Below, one piece after another: positions 49,039 through 61,490 of a stretch of DNA of 64,000 nt. This DNA is from Mycteria americana (taxonomy: Eukaryota > Chordata > Aves > Ciconiiformes > Ciconiidae), in contig NC_134367.1 in NCBI RefSeq assembly GCF_035582795.1, positions 46,355,062 to 46,419,061 of the forward strand, read 5' to 3'. Both the position numbers and the translations under genes were made by a program. Each line of letters begins with the position of its first letter. The stretch's first letter is position 1. The notes under the pieces are model-generated. The model was not told the DNA's origin. It searched no databases and was given only the letters and a program-made list of their open reading frames with translations.

Positions 49039-49378
49039 AAAAAAAAAGGAGTCTGAGGTATATTTGATGCGAATCTATTTCATAAGTTTTGAATTAGGGT
49101 TACTATTAATTTATAAGATCAGTTCCTCAAACATGTTACTTCGACAGGGAATTGTAATTAAAACCTTAATCCCGTTTGAGACTTTTTTTTTTTCCCCTTA
49201 AACACTTTCTTGAGGGATTTTTTTTTTCCCCTTTTCCGTGGCGGTTGCCGTTTTAAGCACGGCGGGGGTACGAAGGGGAGCCCAGACCCCACCAGAGCAG
49301 GGAGGTTATTTCGTTATCAAAATAGCCATCTTCACTATTGAGCCAACAGAGGTTTTGTGTCGAGTTTGGGGATATATA

Positions 49379-49396
49379 TGTGTGTGTGTGTGTGTG
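49379..49396. repeat. (TG)9 microsatellite
   Basis: Nine TG dinucleotides directly after a short ATATAT run. Confidence 0.9.
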
Positions 49397-49859
49397 GTTT
49401 TTGCCTTTTGTGTTGCTGTGCCGGCCACTTAAACCCAGGCGGGGACAAAGCAGGCGGCGGGGACGGAATCTCGCCTTCCTCTCACGTTACAGACAGGGAG
49501 ACTGGCTACTGCTCGGTCATAAAAACATTGCTTTTATTGTTGGTGTCTCCCCCCTCCTCTTCCCGCTAGTTTGTGAAATAAATACGAAGGGGTGAGGGGA
49601 AAAAAAATACAAAACCAAAAAAAAAAACCCAAGAAACACAAACCGTCCCGTAAATTCTTAGAAGTCCAGGTCTGGAGGGAAATCTATGGCGTTACATAGG
49701 TAAATACTGGGCCTAGGCTGCTTATACTTTTAATATTTAAACTGGGATTATAGGGGATCTAAAGACGCCTTCCTAACCTTTGCCAATTGCCTATGCAAGG
49801 AGAAATCCCGCAAGATGCACAAAGGGGCGAGACGGCTTCCCGTTGCCTCCGACAAACGA

Positions 49860-50067
49860 CTCTGCCGCCGGTGTGGCTGGGGACCGAGTTTCCCCCAGGG
49901 TCGAGGGCGGAGGGGGGGGAGATGGGGACAGCCGTGGGGTTTGGCGGGGGTGTTTGGGGGGGGGGGTGTCTTGTTTCTCCTTCCCGCAGAGCCTCGTCTC
50001 GCCCCGCTCCGTGGACCGGCCTCAGCGCTTCGGCCCAGGGAAGACGCCACCTGCCCCGGCCCCGGCC

Positions 50068-50102
<35 letters not shown>

Positions 50103-51060
50103 CCCCGTGGGGCCGGGGCCGGGGCCGGGACCGGGGCCGGAGCCGGAGCGGGGCCCACGCGTGGAGCGCGGGCGCCCCCCAGCGGCCGCCACCGCCGCCG
50201 CGGGGACTCCCCCGGGAAGGGCAGGGGAGCATCCCCCCTCCTCTCCGAGACCTCTCTCTTTCTCCTTGGACGCAAGGACGACGGGGCCGGGCTCCGGGGC
50301 AGCCGGCGGAGAGATCGCTGGAGCCCACGGTGCCTCTGTGGGGGGAAGAAAGTCGTGAGTACGCTTGTTGTCCTCCCCTCAGTTTTTCCTTTTGTTTGTT
50401 TGTTTGTTTTTAATATACACACAGCAGCAGCAAAATCCCGCGTTAAACGGGCTGCTACTCCCGACGTCTGGCTGGGAGGAAATAAAAAAAACCCACCCCA
50501 GCAAACCCCCGGCTCGTTTGCGAGCCCCCGAAGGCTGGGGGAGAGGGTGCGCTTCTGCCTTCCCGCGGCAGGCGCAGGGCTGGGGAGATGTCCTTGTCCC
50601 GCCGAGAGGCAAACTCTCCTCCAGCTCCGCAAGGCCGCCTTGGCTAGCCAGACAAACCCACGCCACCTCCCCTCCGCAGCGTGGAAACGGCCCCGCACCC
50701 GCGGAGCCTCCCTCCGCCCCGCCACCCGCATTGGGGCTCGGCTCTTCCGACCGCGCTGCGTGGGAGCGGTGGCTTTCCTGCTGCTGCCCTCAAGTTTGCT
50801 GCGAGGTGTCATCCCAGCGCCAGGTATCCCGCAGCCCCCGGCAGCCCCTCTCCGCCCCACCGCGCACCCCCCGGCGCTCCGTCCCGCCCGGCAAGCCAGG
50901 GCGCAGCCCGGGGAGCGGGGCAGGTCCCCGCGGCCCCGCCGGCCGCAGCCCCCCCGAGAGCTGCACACCTCTGCCAGCGCCTTCCCCACACGGCTCCCTT
51001 CTTCTGGGCGGGGTGGGTGGGTGGGTGGGTGTGTCTCAAATCCCACCGTTTCACCAAATG
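49860..51060. promoter_or_regulatory. Distal downstream CpG island
   Basis: About 1.2 kb of CpG-dense sequence, 8.6-9.9 kb past the POU3F2 stop. It includes a hexanucleotide repeat and a G11 run near 49,956. Open frames of about 420-430 codons occur on both strands over the same DNA. They are repetitive (PAPAP, PEPEP) or GC-driven, and neither is supported. Possible unannotated promoter. Confidence 0.6.
50054..50155. repeat. GGCTCC/GGCCCC repeat with inverted halves
   Basis: Left half: CCCCGGCCCCGG followed by five GGCTCC units. Right half: GGGGCCGGGGCC units ending in GGAGCCGGAG. The halves are approximate reverse complements around about 50,106, so the array can fold back on itself. High G-quadruplex and i-motif potential. 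Confidence 0.8.
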
Positions 51061-53787
51061 GCTTCTGTTCTTGCTGAAGTCAAATCATCTCAGGTGCCAG
51101 AGCATCACCAAAGGCTTCAAAAAAAAAAAAACAACCCCACCCTGAGAACTCTTCCCCTTTGGGTGAAACCCCCATTTCCCAGGAATAGAGAACCCGGAGA
51201 CAGGCCTGGTCTCCCACGGGGCGGTTTGGTGGTGGCTGGGTGCTCTCTCTTTTCACCCAACACCACGACAGCCTCACGGCACAATCGCGACAGCCTCCCC
51301 AAGCTGCCTGACAGCTGTCAGGGGTTCGGCTCTTTACGGGACCCAGACCCCCGCAGCAGCACCGGCTAGTAAGACCGTACAAGTTTACATCTTGCATTTA
51401 TTTCAGTGCTACTGGTTTTCTAACTACCGCTTGTCACGCTGTGTAAGTAGGTGCTGAAAACGTTAAAATATTGTGAATATCAAGAACCCAAGCAGACTGT
51501 AGCGCGCTGAAAACAGCTAAGTGACATATCACAATCTCAGAGTCTCTTGCTAACTCGACAAGCAAATTGAGCTGAAACAAAACAAAATAAAAAAACCCAA
51601 AAAAGATTAAGTTTTAGGAAGAAATGAGCGTTCTGCACAGAACTAATCACACTACGAACAGCCAATACTGTAGCACTAAGCAGACATGGGAGAAAATAAC
51701 CTGTTTTCCAGCTGAACATCCATTGTGAACCTGTTCAGATAACAGAAATAAGATGCGATGCATACGGCTGGAACAGGAAAGGTAAGCAGTGGCTGCGCCT
51801 TCTGTTACCGACCAAGCCCGTGTCAGTCCTAGCTGTGGAGGTAGCTCTCTTCGCAGTAGGCAGAAAGCCACAACGAAGGTTTAGTCTCTAAAGGCAAAAG
51901 CTGGCTTTGTTTCAGGGACCCTTCCTAAACCAGCAGATAAGTAAGGATGGATTTATTTGTTAATGGGTTTGGGGAGCTGGATAACACTGACCTTTTGCAC
52001 ACTAATTTTGCTGAACACCCTCCCTGTATAGATCCTATCCCAAACCAGTTTTAATTTGGGGTAGAACCTAGGCCCTTAACTTAGGCAGTCCCTTATTAAA
52101 ATGATGAATGCCTGGTCCTTCGAATGGGGCAAGAAAAAGGATGGACAACCCAGCCTGCCTACGTGCCTTCTGTAGCCGACTAAGGGAGGGAGGTGTTTCA
52201 GAGGACCTGCGGAGGGGCAGCCGGTCCATTCGGCTTCGGTGCTGCCAGCTCTCCAGGTGAAATACAGGCAAATACAGGCAATACAGGTGAAATACAGAAA
52301 TTCAGAATTACAGGCACACCCGCAGCAGGGACCAGGCCACCGCATATCTATATAGAGCTACACATCTATAGGGGCAGGTCAGATTTCACTTCTCTCCTGC
52401 CCTTGGGCCCTACCTACAAGGCTGAAATCAATCTCCCTCTTCCCCGCCTGGCCCAGCACCGTGACTCGTGCACTCCTGCCCCGACGCCTCCAGTGAAAGG
52501 GCTCACCCAGAGTACCGCCGTGTAAGCCGGCGGCTAAGCCTCAGCTGCACCTTCAGTTCTCCTTGGCCTGAATCCAACCCGCATCCTAGTGGTGCTCTAC
52601 CACCAGGCTTGGACCTAACGCTTACCAGGTCAAACGAGGTTAGCTGCAGTACGTGTTCAGCACCTACTAGTCCTAAACTCACAGCCTAAACACACGGCCA
52701 CAGGCTGTTACAGGCAGCGGGAAGCCCTGGTGTTTAGATGTCCCAAATGCTTTCTATTTAACATCAAATTCAGCAGTGTCCAGGGAGTCTGGTGTAAGAA
52801 GGACGCACTGTGGAGTTTGCAAGAGTCCTTAGAGGCAGCGGCTGTGACAGCAGTAAAACATGAGTAACAGCTTCATCCAGATGCCACAATCCCAACCCGT
52901 TACTCACTACAGAAGAGCATCCCGAGTGAATATGGCCTGTTTTCTCATTTCTGTTAGTTTTGACAAAACATAGCGTTGCTATTTCTCAACCAGAGGGAAC
53001 GGCCTCTCTGCCTTCCCTGGACAGATCCTGCTGTTCTGTGCGAGCGGGGCCACGACAGGTACTAACCGTCTGGCAGACGGAAAGATGCAAGAAGGAGCTG
53101 GAGTTCCCTCACTCTTCCAAATTTAAACTCATCATCTGTAGGAGACTTCTGGGAAAAAGTGTCTTTATAAGGAGATGGTGTTGTTCTGAGGAAAAAGATA
53201 TGCTAGGGAGCAAGGTAGCACGCTTTCTTTCTTGCAAAGAGGAGAGTGTACATTTCACTTAGTCTCTTACAGCATTTAAGGAAAAAAAATCTCTTTATTA
53301 ATAAAACTGCGTTCAACAATTTTAGACGATACATTGTGGTAACACTGCAAGTATGGTACGATACATGCGTCAGATCAACTGCACGCACAAAGGTGATCCA
53401 TCTGCTGCTGCGTGGCACCGAACTCCTCCAGCCCAGAGCCACAGCTGAATACGGCAGCTCTAGCTGCCAGAGTTCAGGTTCAGTGCCTCCAACTGAAAGA
53501 TGTAAAAACTGCCTCAGGACTGTATATTTAGGAAAACGCAAAAAGGTGGGTTGCCACCCCACCTCCTGGCAACTGACTTCTTGCTATCAGGTGACAGACG
53601 GCACCTGATCATTAGCCGGAGATCATTAATCTCGATCCGTGCCTCCCTTCCAAAGATCTGCCACTCTGAGCAGTGGAGGCAGGGATGCAAAGCCTCTGCG
53701 CCTTTTGGAGAGCAGCAGAACACCCATGGATCAATACTTTAACTTGAAAGCTGCTGTCGTTCTCTGAAGAGACTGAATTATTTAAAA

Positions 53788-53790
<3 letters not shown>

Positions 53791-53822
<32 letters not shown>
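53791..53822. repeat. (TA)16 microsatellite
   Basis: About sixteen TA units, followed by an A-rich run. Confidence 0.95.
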
Positions 53823-53827
<5 letters not shown>

Positions 53828-54599
53828 ATAGAGCAGTATTGTAGATCTCTAGGTTTGATTGGTACCCACTGTGTTTTGCTCTTACAAATCCTTTCTCTTA
53901 GCCAGTTCAAAGGTAATGATTTACTCTTGCATAACATTTAAGTTCTCCATGAATCTCATTAGTACGAGATACAGTAAATATTACCTGATCACGCACAGAT
54001 GGAAAGTGAATTACAAGTTTAGTAACTTGTCCCCAGGTCAATTGGCAGGCACAGCACTGACAACGACACTGTCCAGGGCTTCCACCTGAAGTCTCTGTAC
54101 CTACCCACCACTTCCTTTCCATTCCCCAATCACTTAAAAAAGATTAGTATCTTACGCTCAACGCTAGGTAGTGGTTGCAGACCTTAAGATGTCTGGTGGA
54201 GGAATGAAAGTCACTGCAAAGCATCCTATCAAGTCTATCAATGCATTGTATGGAAAAAAATAAATATACAAATGCTGAAAACAGCATGTCATCACCTTCA
54301 ATGAACTCTCCATATGATGGCCAGATAATTTTGCACACAAACCCTTTGCAATTACTAAACAGAAGTGACTGCAAAAACGCAGTAAAGATTTCCCCAAACA
54401 GAGATACTGCATAGTAAGTCCTCTAAAAGTTCATCCCAAAGCACACTCCTTTTACATATTTTCAAAATGCCCAATTAAGCAGTTTAGCACTCTGACATTT
54501 CATTCTCGTCACTGCAAGGGAACAGCTGCTCCCAGCAGCAGCATCCCGGGAACAGGTGTTGGAAAGCGAGAGCAGACACCAGACCCAACCATCTTCAGC

Positions 54600-55110
54600 A
54601 GTATCTTGAAGCAAGAATGAGAATTGCTTGCATCAATCACACTTCCTTAGATGTAATGCAACTTTTCAATTCCCATTCCAGCTTTCATTGGCTCTGAGCT
54701 GCTTTTGATAATTTTTAGCAACTGTTAAAATGACTAATTTAGACAAGGTGCTCTTGACCCTTTTAAGAGAGGCCTCCTGTGCTAAACTAACAGCTGCCCA
54801 AATTGTTATGTTTACTATTGGATGCTGATACTAGAAAAAAATAACCAAAGTGCATTGCCGATTGCATCTTTCTGTCACGTTCAGTGTAGTTTTTAAATAT
54901 AGACTATTTAATGTCTCATCTTCATTTTTTAAATTTTTTGCCTGTTGTGGACTTTGAGCCCTGAGCTTGTAGCCAGTTAACAAGGCTAATTCTAAGCACG
55001 ATTTATGGTAAAAACAAAGGAACTACACGGACTGTATCGCTGGGCTCCAACCACTCTCGGAGACCTACTGGCCTCAAGTTTGAACTTAAATTGTTTGTGC
55101 ATTTGCATCC
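54600..55110. promoter_or_regulatory. Candidate enhancer with octamer
   Basis: AT-rich block with GACTAATTTAGAC near 54,735, TTTTGATAATTTTTAGC near 54,706, AAGGCTAATTC near 54,982 and, at its right edge, an exact octamer ATTTGCAT at 55,101-55,108 within GTGCATTTGCATCC. No coding character. Regulatory role inferred from composition and motifs. Confidence 0.35.
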
Positions 55111-58100
55111 AGAGAGATGGACATGACCTTGTTACAAAAACGCTGCTGCACTTATTTTAACTCCTGAAGATATTTGGCAGTTCAAAAACGCCTGGTCACT
55201 GCGTCAGGGTATTTTTATTTCTAGCTCTTCAAAACTGTGAGGGAAAGCATTACGTTAAAATCTGTTTGTAATAATAAACGCCTGCATTGTATATGATGAC
55301 ATTTGCTATTACCAGTGAAAAAACAATTCCAGCACGCACGGTATCAGATCTACAGCGTTCTGCTTAAATTCAGTGCAGATTGCCAACTGCATCTTAAAGT
55401 AACAGAGGCAAGTTCACATTTTTGAACGCTTTCACAGAACGCTAATCTTCACTCAGTCCCTCTGGACTGATGACATGTAAAACTGTGAGTACTGAGAATG
55501 CGTAACTGCTTTCACTTCCCCAAATAGTAATGCACTCCTGCCAAATAATAATGTAATAAAGTGTATTACAGGCTCTCAAGCATTACAATCTGGAAGTCCT
55601 GAAATATTTTGAAATCTGGTTTTATCTGTGTGGGGCTTTTTTTAAGCCCCGTTTGCATGATCAGAAGTGCCACCCAGAGAAACAGAGACACCCGACAATT
55701 TTCAGTTACATATGGGAATTTTCAATCCTGCGAAAGCAGCACTGTGAAACAGGTATCTGTCGGAAACAGGGCAGTCAGAAATGAAGTCTGAAACTGTACT
55801 TAGCAGATGTCAGAAGTCAGCTGCATTTTGTCCGCGATGCACAGAAGCCGGGTCCGGTCTCGTCCTTACGCTTCTCGACGATCAGAAGCGCCAGCAGCTG
55901 TCAGTTGGTGCTAGAAGATAGTTTCAGCACGTTTGAAACGATACTGGCCTGAGGCAAAGTTGCGATACAAAAGCTGAACGCTTCAGTAGGTGCTGGAGAT
56001 TGAAAGTCTTAATAAAAATCTCCTTAGAGATGCAAGAACACAACTCAAAGTTTCGTATTGTTTTAGTAGGAGCGTTGTCTTGAACAATTAACAGTATCAG
56101 GCGAATCTAACACTTCATAAACTCTACCTAGAAGAAAATGGGCACTGATCAGACCAATACCGACTTGGTAAATAACTCTGAATCAATAAACAAACTTTTC
56201 AGATAGTTCACGAAAACAGGATGACACCACCTAGCAAAGCAGTTACTCGTTTCCACTTCAGTACTCGGGTTGTTCTGGACAAGTGGAGTCCGGCCGATCA
56301 CCTGTCCCCTTCTGATTCCCATTTTCAAAGCTGCAGAACTCTGTAACATCTTTTCTAAATTTAGAGTTTATTATATTACTTAAGTTCCACAACATTTAAA
56401 GACAACTATATCACTACCTATATAATTAAAGGGATTAAGAAATACATTATGGTAACACAATTTGCATTAGAGTAGGAGATTATTCTTGAAAGAAATTCAA
56501 CAATTTTTTTTTTCTTGGTACACTGTAATCTCCATATTCCGCTTTATATCCCGTCTGTCTATATCCATCTGTTGTCTCTTGCTCTATACCTAGATCACAA
56601 AACCGTTTCAGGCAGCAAATCATTTATTTTGTGTAATGTACCTAGTTCCACGTGTTTTCATAGAGCTACAGTAAGCTAAATATTAAACAATACCACAGTT
56701 TAAAAAAAAAAAAAAAAGCTTACAAATTTATATCTAAAAACATCCAGGGTAACTTATTTCAAAAGGAACAGTGATAAAAATACGCCCAAACTGTTCCTCT
56801 GAATGCATCATATTTTGTGTTTTATTTCACTGTTTTTTTAAAACAAATGCACAAACGGTCAATGAATGTAGACAAATAATTTATTTTTGTTTTATTTATT
56901 CATTATTTTATGTACACTTGGTATTTTTCAACACAGTCAAAGGGAAACAAATTAAGTGCAAAGCAAGATAAATATTATAGGTTGAATATATTTTAAGACA
57001 TTTCTGTCATCTCTGAACTAGCAGACACTGACAACTCAGTGAGGACATTAATTTCAACTTCTTTATACTGGCAGGAACAGAATAAAACAGTACAACACAG
57101 TATTATGACATTTTAAATGACCCAACATGTCAGAATAAAACAGGCTTAATTTACTAAATAGAAATAATTGGTGTGTAAATATGTAATTTACTTTTGAAGA
57201 TAGAAAGAAACTACCTTTGAGTGAGCAATATAAGGCATTAGATGATTTCTCCATAATAAATTCAATCATTTATAAATATAGGGCTCACATCTCCATTTGA
57301 CGTGTGTCCAAGTAAACCCTTACCTTACAGCACAAAACCGCATTAAGTGGTACGAGTCCAAGGCATTCAAACGAGGAGGAGCCAGCTCTCCGTGCCCGAG
57401 CTGGGTCTGCATATGCACAGAGACCTTGGGGTTTACACAGAGAGAGAAGATGCAGTAGCCAAATCTGAACAGAAGTAACGCACTAATAACATACCTCCCA
57501 TTTACTATTGGTCAAGCCGAATACTCAGAGGGGAAAACCCCATCATTTTGAAACGTAATCAAGTACTCGCATAAATACAAAAAGCGCACAAGCCTCAGCG
57601 GGGAATATTAAAAACAAATATATAGAAGATGCTAAGGTAAACACTCCTAGTGTACTCAGAGGAGCACAAAACGAGAAGCGGGGTGAATGCTGAATGTGTA
57701 CGACGTACTGAGTGACAGCACAGAGAACAGATTTGGAATCTAAGATTGCACATACAGACACAGCTCCTGGAATACTGACTAGATTTAGGACTGCAACGGT
57801 GCAAAGTAGCGGATGTTAGCTTCGTGGGCCCACATAGCTTAACATCGGGAAACAGTCATGAAAAACACACTCATGAACCGCTCCCCCCACCTCCCACTTT
57901 TGGTTTTGTTAACCACTGCCCTCACCATGCTTTAAATATGCTCTTACTAGCCTTTCTAATCTAAACCTTCCAATGTTGCTCAAAGGACCTTAGTTAGGAA
58001 ACTTATTGAAGCCAGTTAGGACTTGCATGTTCTCGTATGTTCTCTCATAGTAGCATTTTATACTTCAGGGCTTGAACCACCATTCTGAGGTGAAAATAAA

Positions 58101-60359
58101 CAACCTCAGTTTGGATATCTTTGCGACACAGTACTGAGATGAACTATGTAAAAGTTAAGGAGCCTTGGAACACAATCAAGAGTGGCTATCCTTGTTTATG
58201 CTAATTTGAATTAGAACATTTGCACAACCAACACACTCCCACCTATAATTTCACTGAATTTAAATGCCCTCTTCCTTCTGCTGGCTTTAATACCTGACTT
58301 GGAGGGTAAAAAAAAAAGCTTTAAAAACTCAACTACTAGAAAACAAAAGGTCTTCTAGTTTTAGCCCAGACATTTTGTAGGGAGCAATCAGATACAGTTC
58401 AACCAACAGAGCGAAGAAAGCGGTGGCCTTTGATGGAAGCAAGAGAAGCTAGGGGACTAATAGGGAGCACCTTACTCTGACCCACACATGCTAGGACAGC
58501 ACGTGTCGGTTCAGGAAGCTAGTTTCCAATAGAAGCTTTATGTGGTCTACATGGACCTCAGCTTCTCCAGAGGTCAGTTCAAGACCTCAGTTTAAGATTG
58601 ATCTCCTGATCTGAATTACCCTGTGGAGGAACCTATCCCCCCAGAGCGAAGGGGCCCTAGGAGACTCGTTTCCTAACTTTAGTGCCTACCCTAGATATTT
58701 AAAATTAGATGATACAAATATCCTCCAGGTATAGAAAATGTGCTTAGAGGCAATTATCCCTTTTGTCCTTCTTGGCTTGTTATTAAAAGGCGGCATAACT
58801 TGCTTCTGGCGCTTACTGGCACAGCATGCGTAGCAGAGCTATTTACAGATAGTGTCCGGAACTGTTCCCTCTATTGCTGCTCCTCCACCTTTTATAGAAA
58901 TTAGTCCCTTTAAAAGGTAAGGCAGTAGGAGTTTGTTGTAACATTACTCAAACTCTTATTGTTGCGGCAGAAAATGGAGCATGCTATTAAATCATAAATA
59001 CAGTGCAAGTATTTTGTTGCTGGTTATTTGGCGGGGGGGACAGGGAGAGACCTATTATTTTTAAATCCAGGTGCTGGGTTCAGGTATTTAAATTTGAAGG
59101 CCTGGAGATATCATTCCTTCTCATCCGTACACAGGAATAAATATGAGCAGGAAACTTCCCAGGCAATTCACGTACCTCACTTGTGGAGATCAGGCCAGTT
59201 TTGACTCACCCCAACTCCCCTATCTGCCTGGTAAGGAGATGAATGCAAAAAGCTACAGGATGCTGAAGAGCTGTAGTGGCTTTATGCTCGCTAGGAAGAA
59301 CAAGAATGAGACCATCACACTGATTTCGCTAAGATGGCTCAAGGGACAGCTGGTAATTAGGACCTGTCTGTATATGAAAGTTAAATCAGGAAGTGCATGG
59401 CCCCCCTGCGAACACACCAATTCCTGGTTATTTTAATTCACTTTCAGTAACTCTTCCAAAATAACTTCAAGCATAGACCAGCCATGAGTTTCCAAATCAC
59501 AACCAAAACAGCTATTTTAAATTTGCCTCTGTTAGTTTCAGAACAGTGTATATGTGCAGAAACCTGTGGCGCTGCCCTGAAGAACGTAAGAGACCAAGGT
59601 CTGATAGAGAGAACCCATCTCCTGATGGTGAGCAGAGGACCGTACTACCCAACAGCTCTTGACAATGGTATAATGGTAAATAAATGCACAAAAGGTGGTA
59701 ATTCACCAGAATTATACACAGTACCTCCCTAAAATGTTCAGACAGTTCAGTGTTTCATAAACTTTGTCCTCTTTTTCATCCGAATTCAAATTTTCATGTT
59801 TTAACACTATGAACAGCTAACCACTATACTCAGTTCCCAAGAGAGTAAGCAGAAACAATTGGCACCTAAGCCATGGTAATCCCAATTTATTATAAGATCT
59901 ATGTAAACAAATACTAAAAATATTCAAACCAAACTGTTCCTAATGTATTACAGACAACTCAGTTTCTAAACAGCACCTATTGTCAAGTTGGGACCCAAGA
60001 ATAGGGATATTCAAATATTTATCTTAGCCCTTGGCCTAACTCTCAGACTTCGGAGTGACAATAATGCTCCTGTAAACTGATCATGTTTTGTACATTACAG
60101 AACTGTACGTTGAAAACATTACCAAAATTTTATTTTAGTAAGTTACGTTTAGATTTTCCTACTAACCTAAACAAAGAAAAATATGACCTCCCTTGAAAAA
60201 AACAACAAAAACCAGGAAATGAATAAATGAGTACGATTCTTTTGACTGTTATCGACATTGCAAGCTTCTTAAGATAGGTATTATTTCTTTTTCCCCTCCC
60301 TACCATCTTCAGCAATCAGTACACTGGAGCAAACAAAACAACCAAAGGGCAAGTCTCAG

Positions 60360-60464
60360 ATCACAGAACCACAGCATGGTTGAGGCTGGAAGGGAGTTGG
60401 AGGTCATCTGGTCCAGCCCCTCGCTCAAGCACGGCCACCTCAAGCTGGTTGTCCAGGACCATGC
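60360..60464 (-). mobile_element. CR1 LINE copy, 3' portion
   Basis: Starts with TCACAGAACCACAGCATGGT and continues with 'gaggctggaagggagttgg', 'ggtcatctggtccagcccct' and 'gctcaagcacggccacc' segments, the reverse complement of a CR1 3' end. It breaks off at 60,464 inside CCAGGACCATGC. The same CR1 resumes at 61,234, so an insertion split one older element. Confidence 0.85.
60460..60464. repeat. Target-site duplication, left copy
   Basis: CATGC, identical to 61,234-61,238 on the far side of the LTR. Confidence 0.8.
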
Positions 60465-61233
60465 TGTGACCATGTGCTTCCCCTGCCCCTCACCTTTACC
60501 TCCTGTAACCCAGCTCAGGTGATAACCACCAGGGATGGTCGTAATGGATGTGTCTGGTCATGATGGCTGCATCTGGCTCAAAGTGGATTTGGGAGACAGA
60601 TAAAACACAATAGCCTAGGGCTATTGTGCGATGTGCCCACCTAACCACAGTGAAGAAACTAAAATCTGTGGTCGGTATGCAAGTATGACTATGAGTCAAT
60701 CATCTTACCCCCAGAAATAGTGAGCAGCCCAAGAGCCCTTTGAGCCCTCCTGCACGGCAGCGGGCTGCACACCAGGATGTCCCCTTGAGCAGGGACGCCT
60801 CGCAAGGTTACTCCTCGAGGTTGAGATTCCTTGCCGCAACAGATCCTCGGTAAGTGACTAAAAGCATGCTAAACTTTGAAATCTTAGCTGAGTGATATAA
60901 AGGATTGATTTCACATACATAATCCTTTAGACATAAACTGTTGACCAAGTCTGGGACTAGGACTGGATCTAGCTGCACCTAGACGCCTTTCTGAGACGGA
61001 GTTTAGAAAGCAAGGGGGTCCTTTCTGAACCTCATGACTCAAGGGGAGGGTCTGACAGTTTTGTCTGACCCTGTCCTCTATGCCATAAATAATCAAGTGT
61101 ACCTCGCCATCGAATCTTGTTAAACCACTGTCACATTTACCATTGAACTTCATTAACTCCCTGTTCTATATCAATAAAGTACATTTTTGCTTCTCTCTTA
61201 CGAGTGAAGTGCACTCTCACTCCTTCTGCAACA
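60465..61233 (+). mobile_element. Solo LTR of an endogenous retrovirus
   Basis: A 769-bp insertion with the 5'-TGT...ACA-3' ends of retroviral LTRs (TGTGACC ... CTGCAACA), flanked by the 5-bp duplication CATGC. Near its right end it has a CCATAAATAATC TATA-like box (about 61,082) and AATAAA at 61,173-61,178, giving U3, a short R and a U5 of about 50 bp in the + orientation. No internal gag, pol or env sequence is present, so it is a recombined solo LTR. A 5-bp duplication suggests an ERVL-type (class III) element; 4- and 6-bp classes are less likely. It also contains a 10-bp-stem hairpin, CACAATAGCC-TAG-GGCTATTGTG, at 60,606-60,628. Confidence 0.85.
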
Positions 61234-61490
61234 CATGCCCAGACAGCTTTTGAGTATCTCCAAGGATGGAGACTCCACAGGCTCTCTTGGTCACCCTCAC
61301 CATAAAATGTGTCGTCTTGCATTCAGATGGAGTCTCCTGTGTTTCAGTTTGCGCCCACTGCCTCTTGTCCTGTCCGTGGGCATCACTGAGAAGAATCCGG
61401 CTCCCTCTTCTTCATCCCTCCCCTCCATCAGCTATTCTTATACATTGGTAACATTTTCCCCAAGCCTTCTCTTCTCCAGAGCCTTCTCTT
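61234..61490 (-). mobile_element. CR1 LINE copy, second portion after LTR insertion
   Basis: After the duplicated CATGC the CR1 sequence continues: 'cagcttttgagtatctccaa', 'ggatggagactccacag', 'ctgtgtttcagtttg', 'cactgcctcttgtcctgtcc' and 'agccttctcttctccag'. Together with 60,360-60,464 it forms one minus-strand CR1 of roughly 360 bp. Similarity fades after about 61,490. Confidence 0.85.

Larger units (their letters stand above)
51061..60359. other. Downstream intergenic region
   Basis: Mostly AT-rich DNA with no recognised exon. Frames are short and unrelated to known families. Local features are a set of short AATACAGG-type direct repeats at about 52,255-52,310, a TA microsatellite at 53,791-53,822, a candidate enhancer at 54.6 kb, and exact octamers at 55,101 and 56,460. 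FBXL4 exons, expected in this direction from mammalian gene order, were not found. Confidence 0.6.

Noticed and set aside
49748-51077. Opposing frames of 432 and 420 codons in the 49.9-kb CpG island
   Set aside because: They overlap on both strands, contain PAPAP/PEPEP repeats from a hexanucleotide array, and show no recognisable domain.
60606-60628. 10-bp stem, 3-base loop hairpin
   Set aside because: It lies inside the solo LTR and is explained as part of that element rather than an independent RNA.
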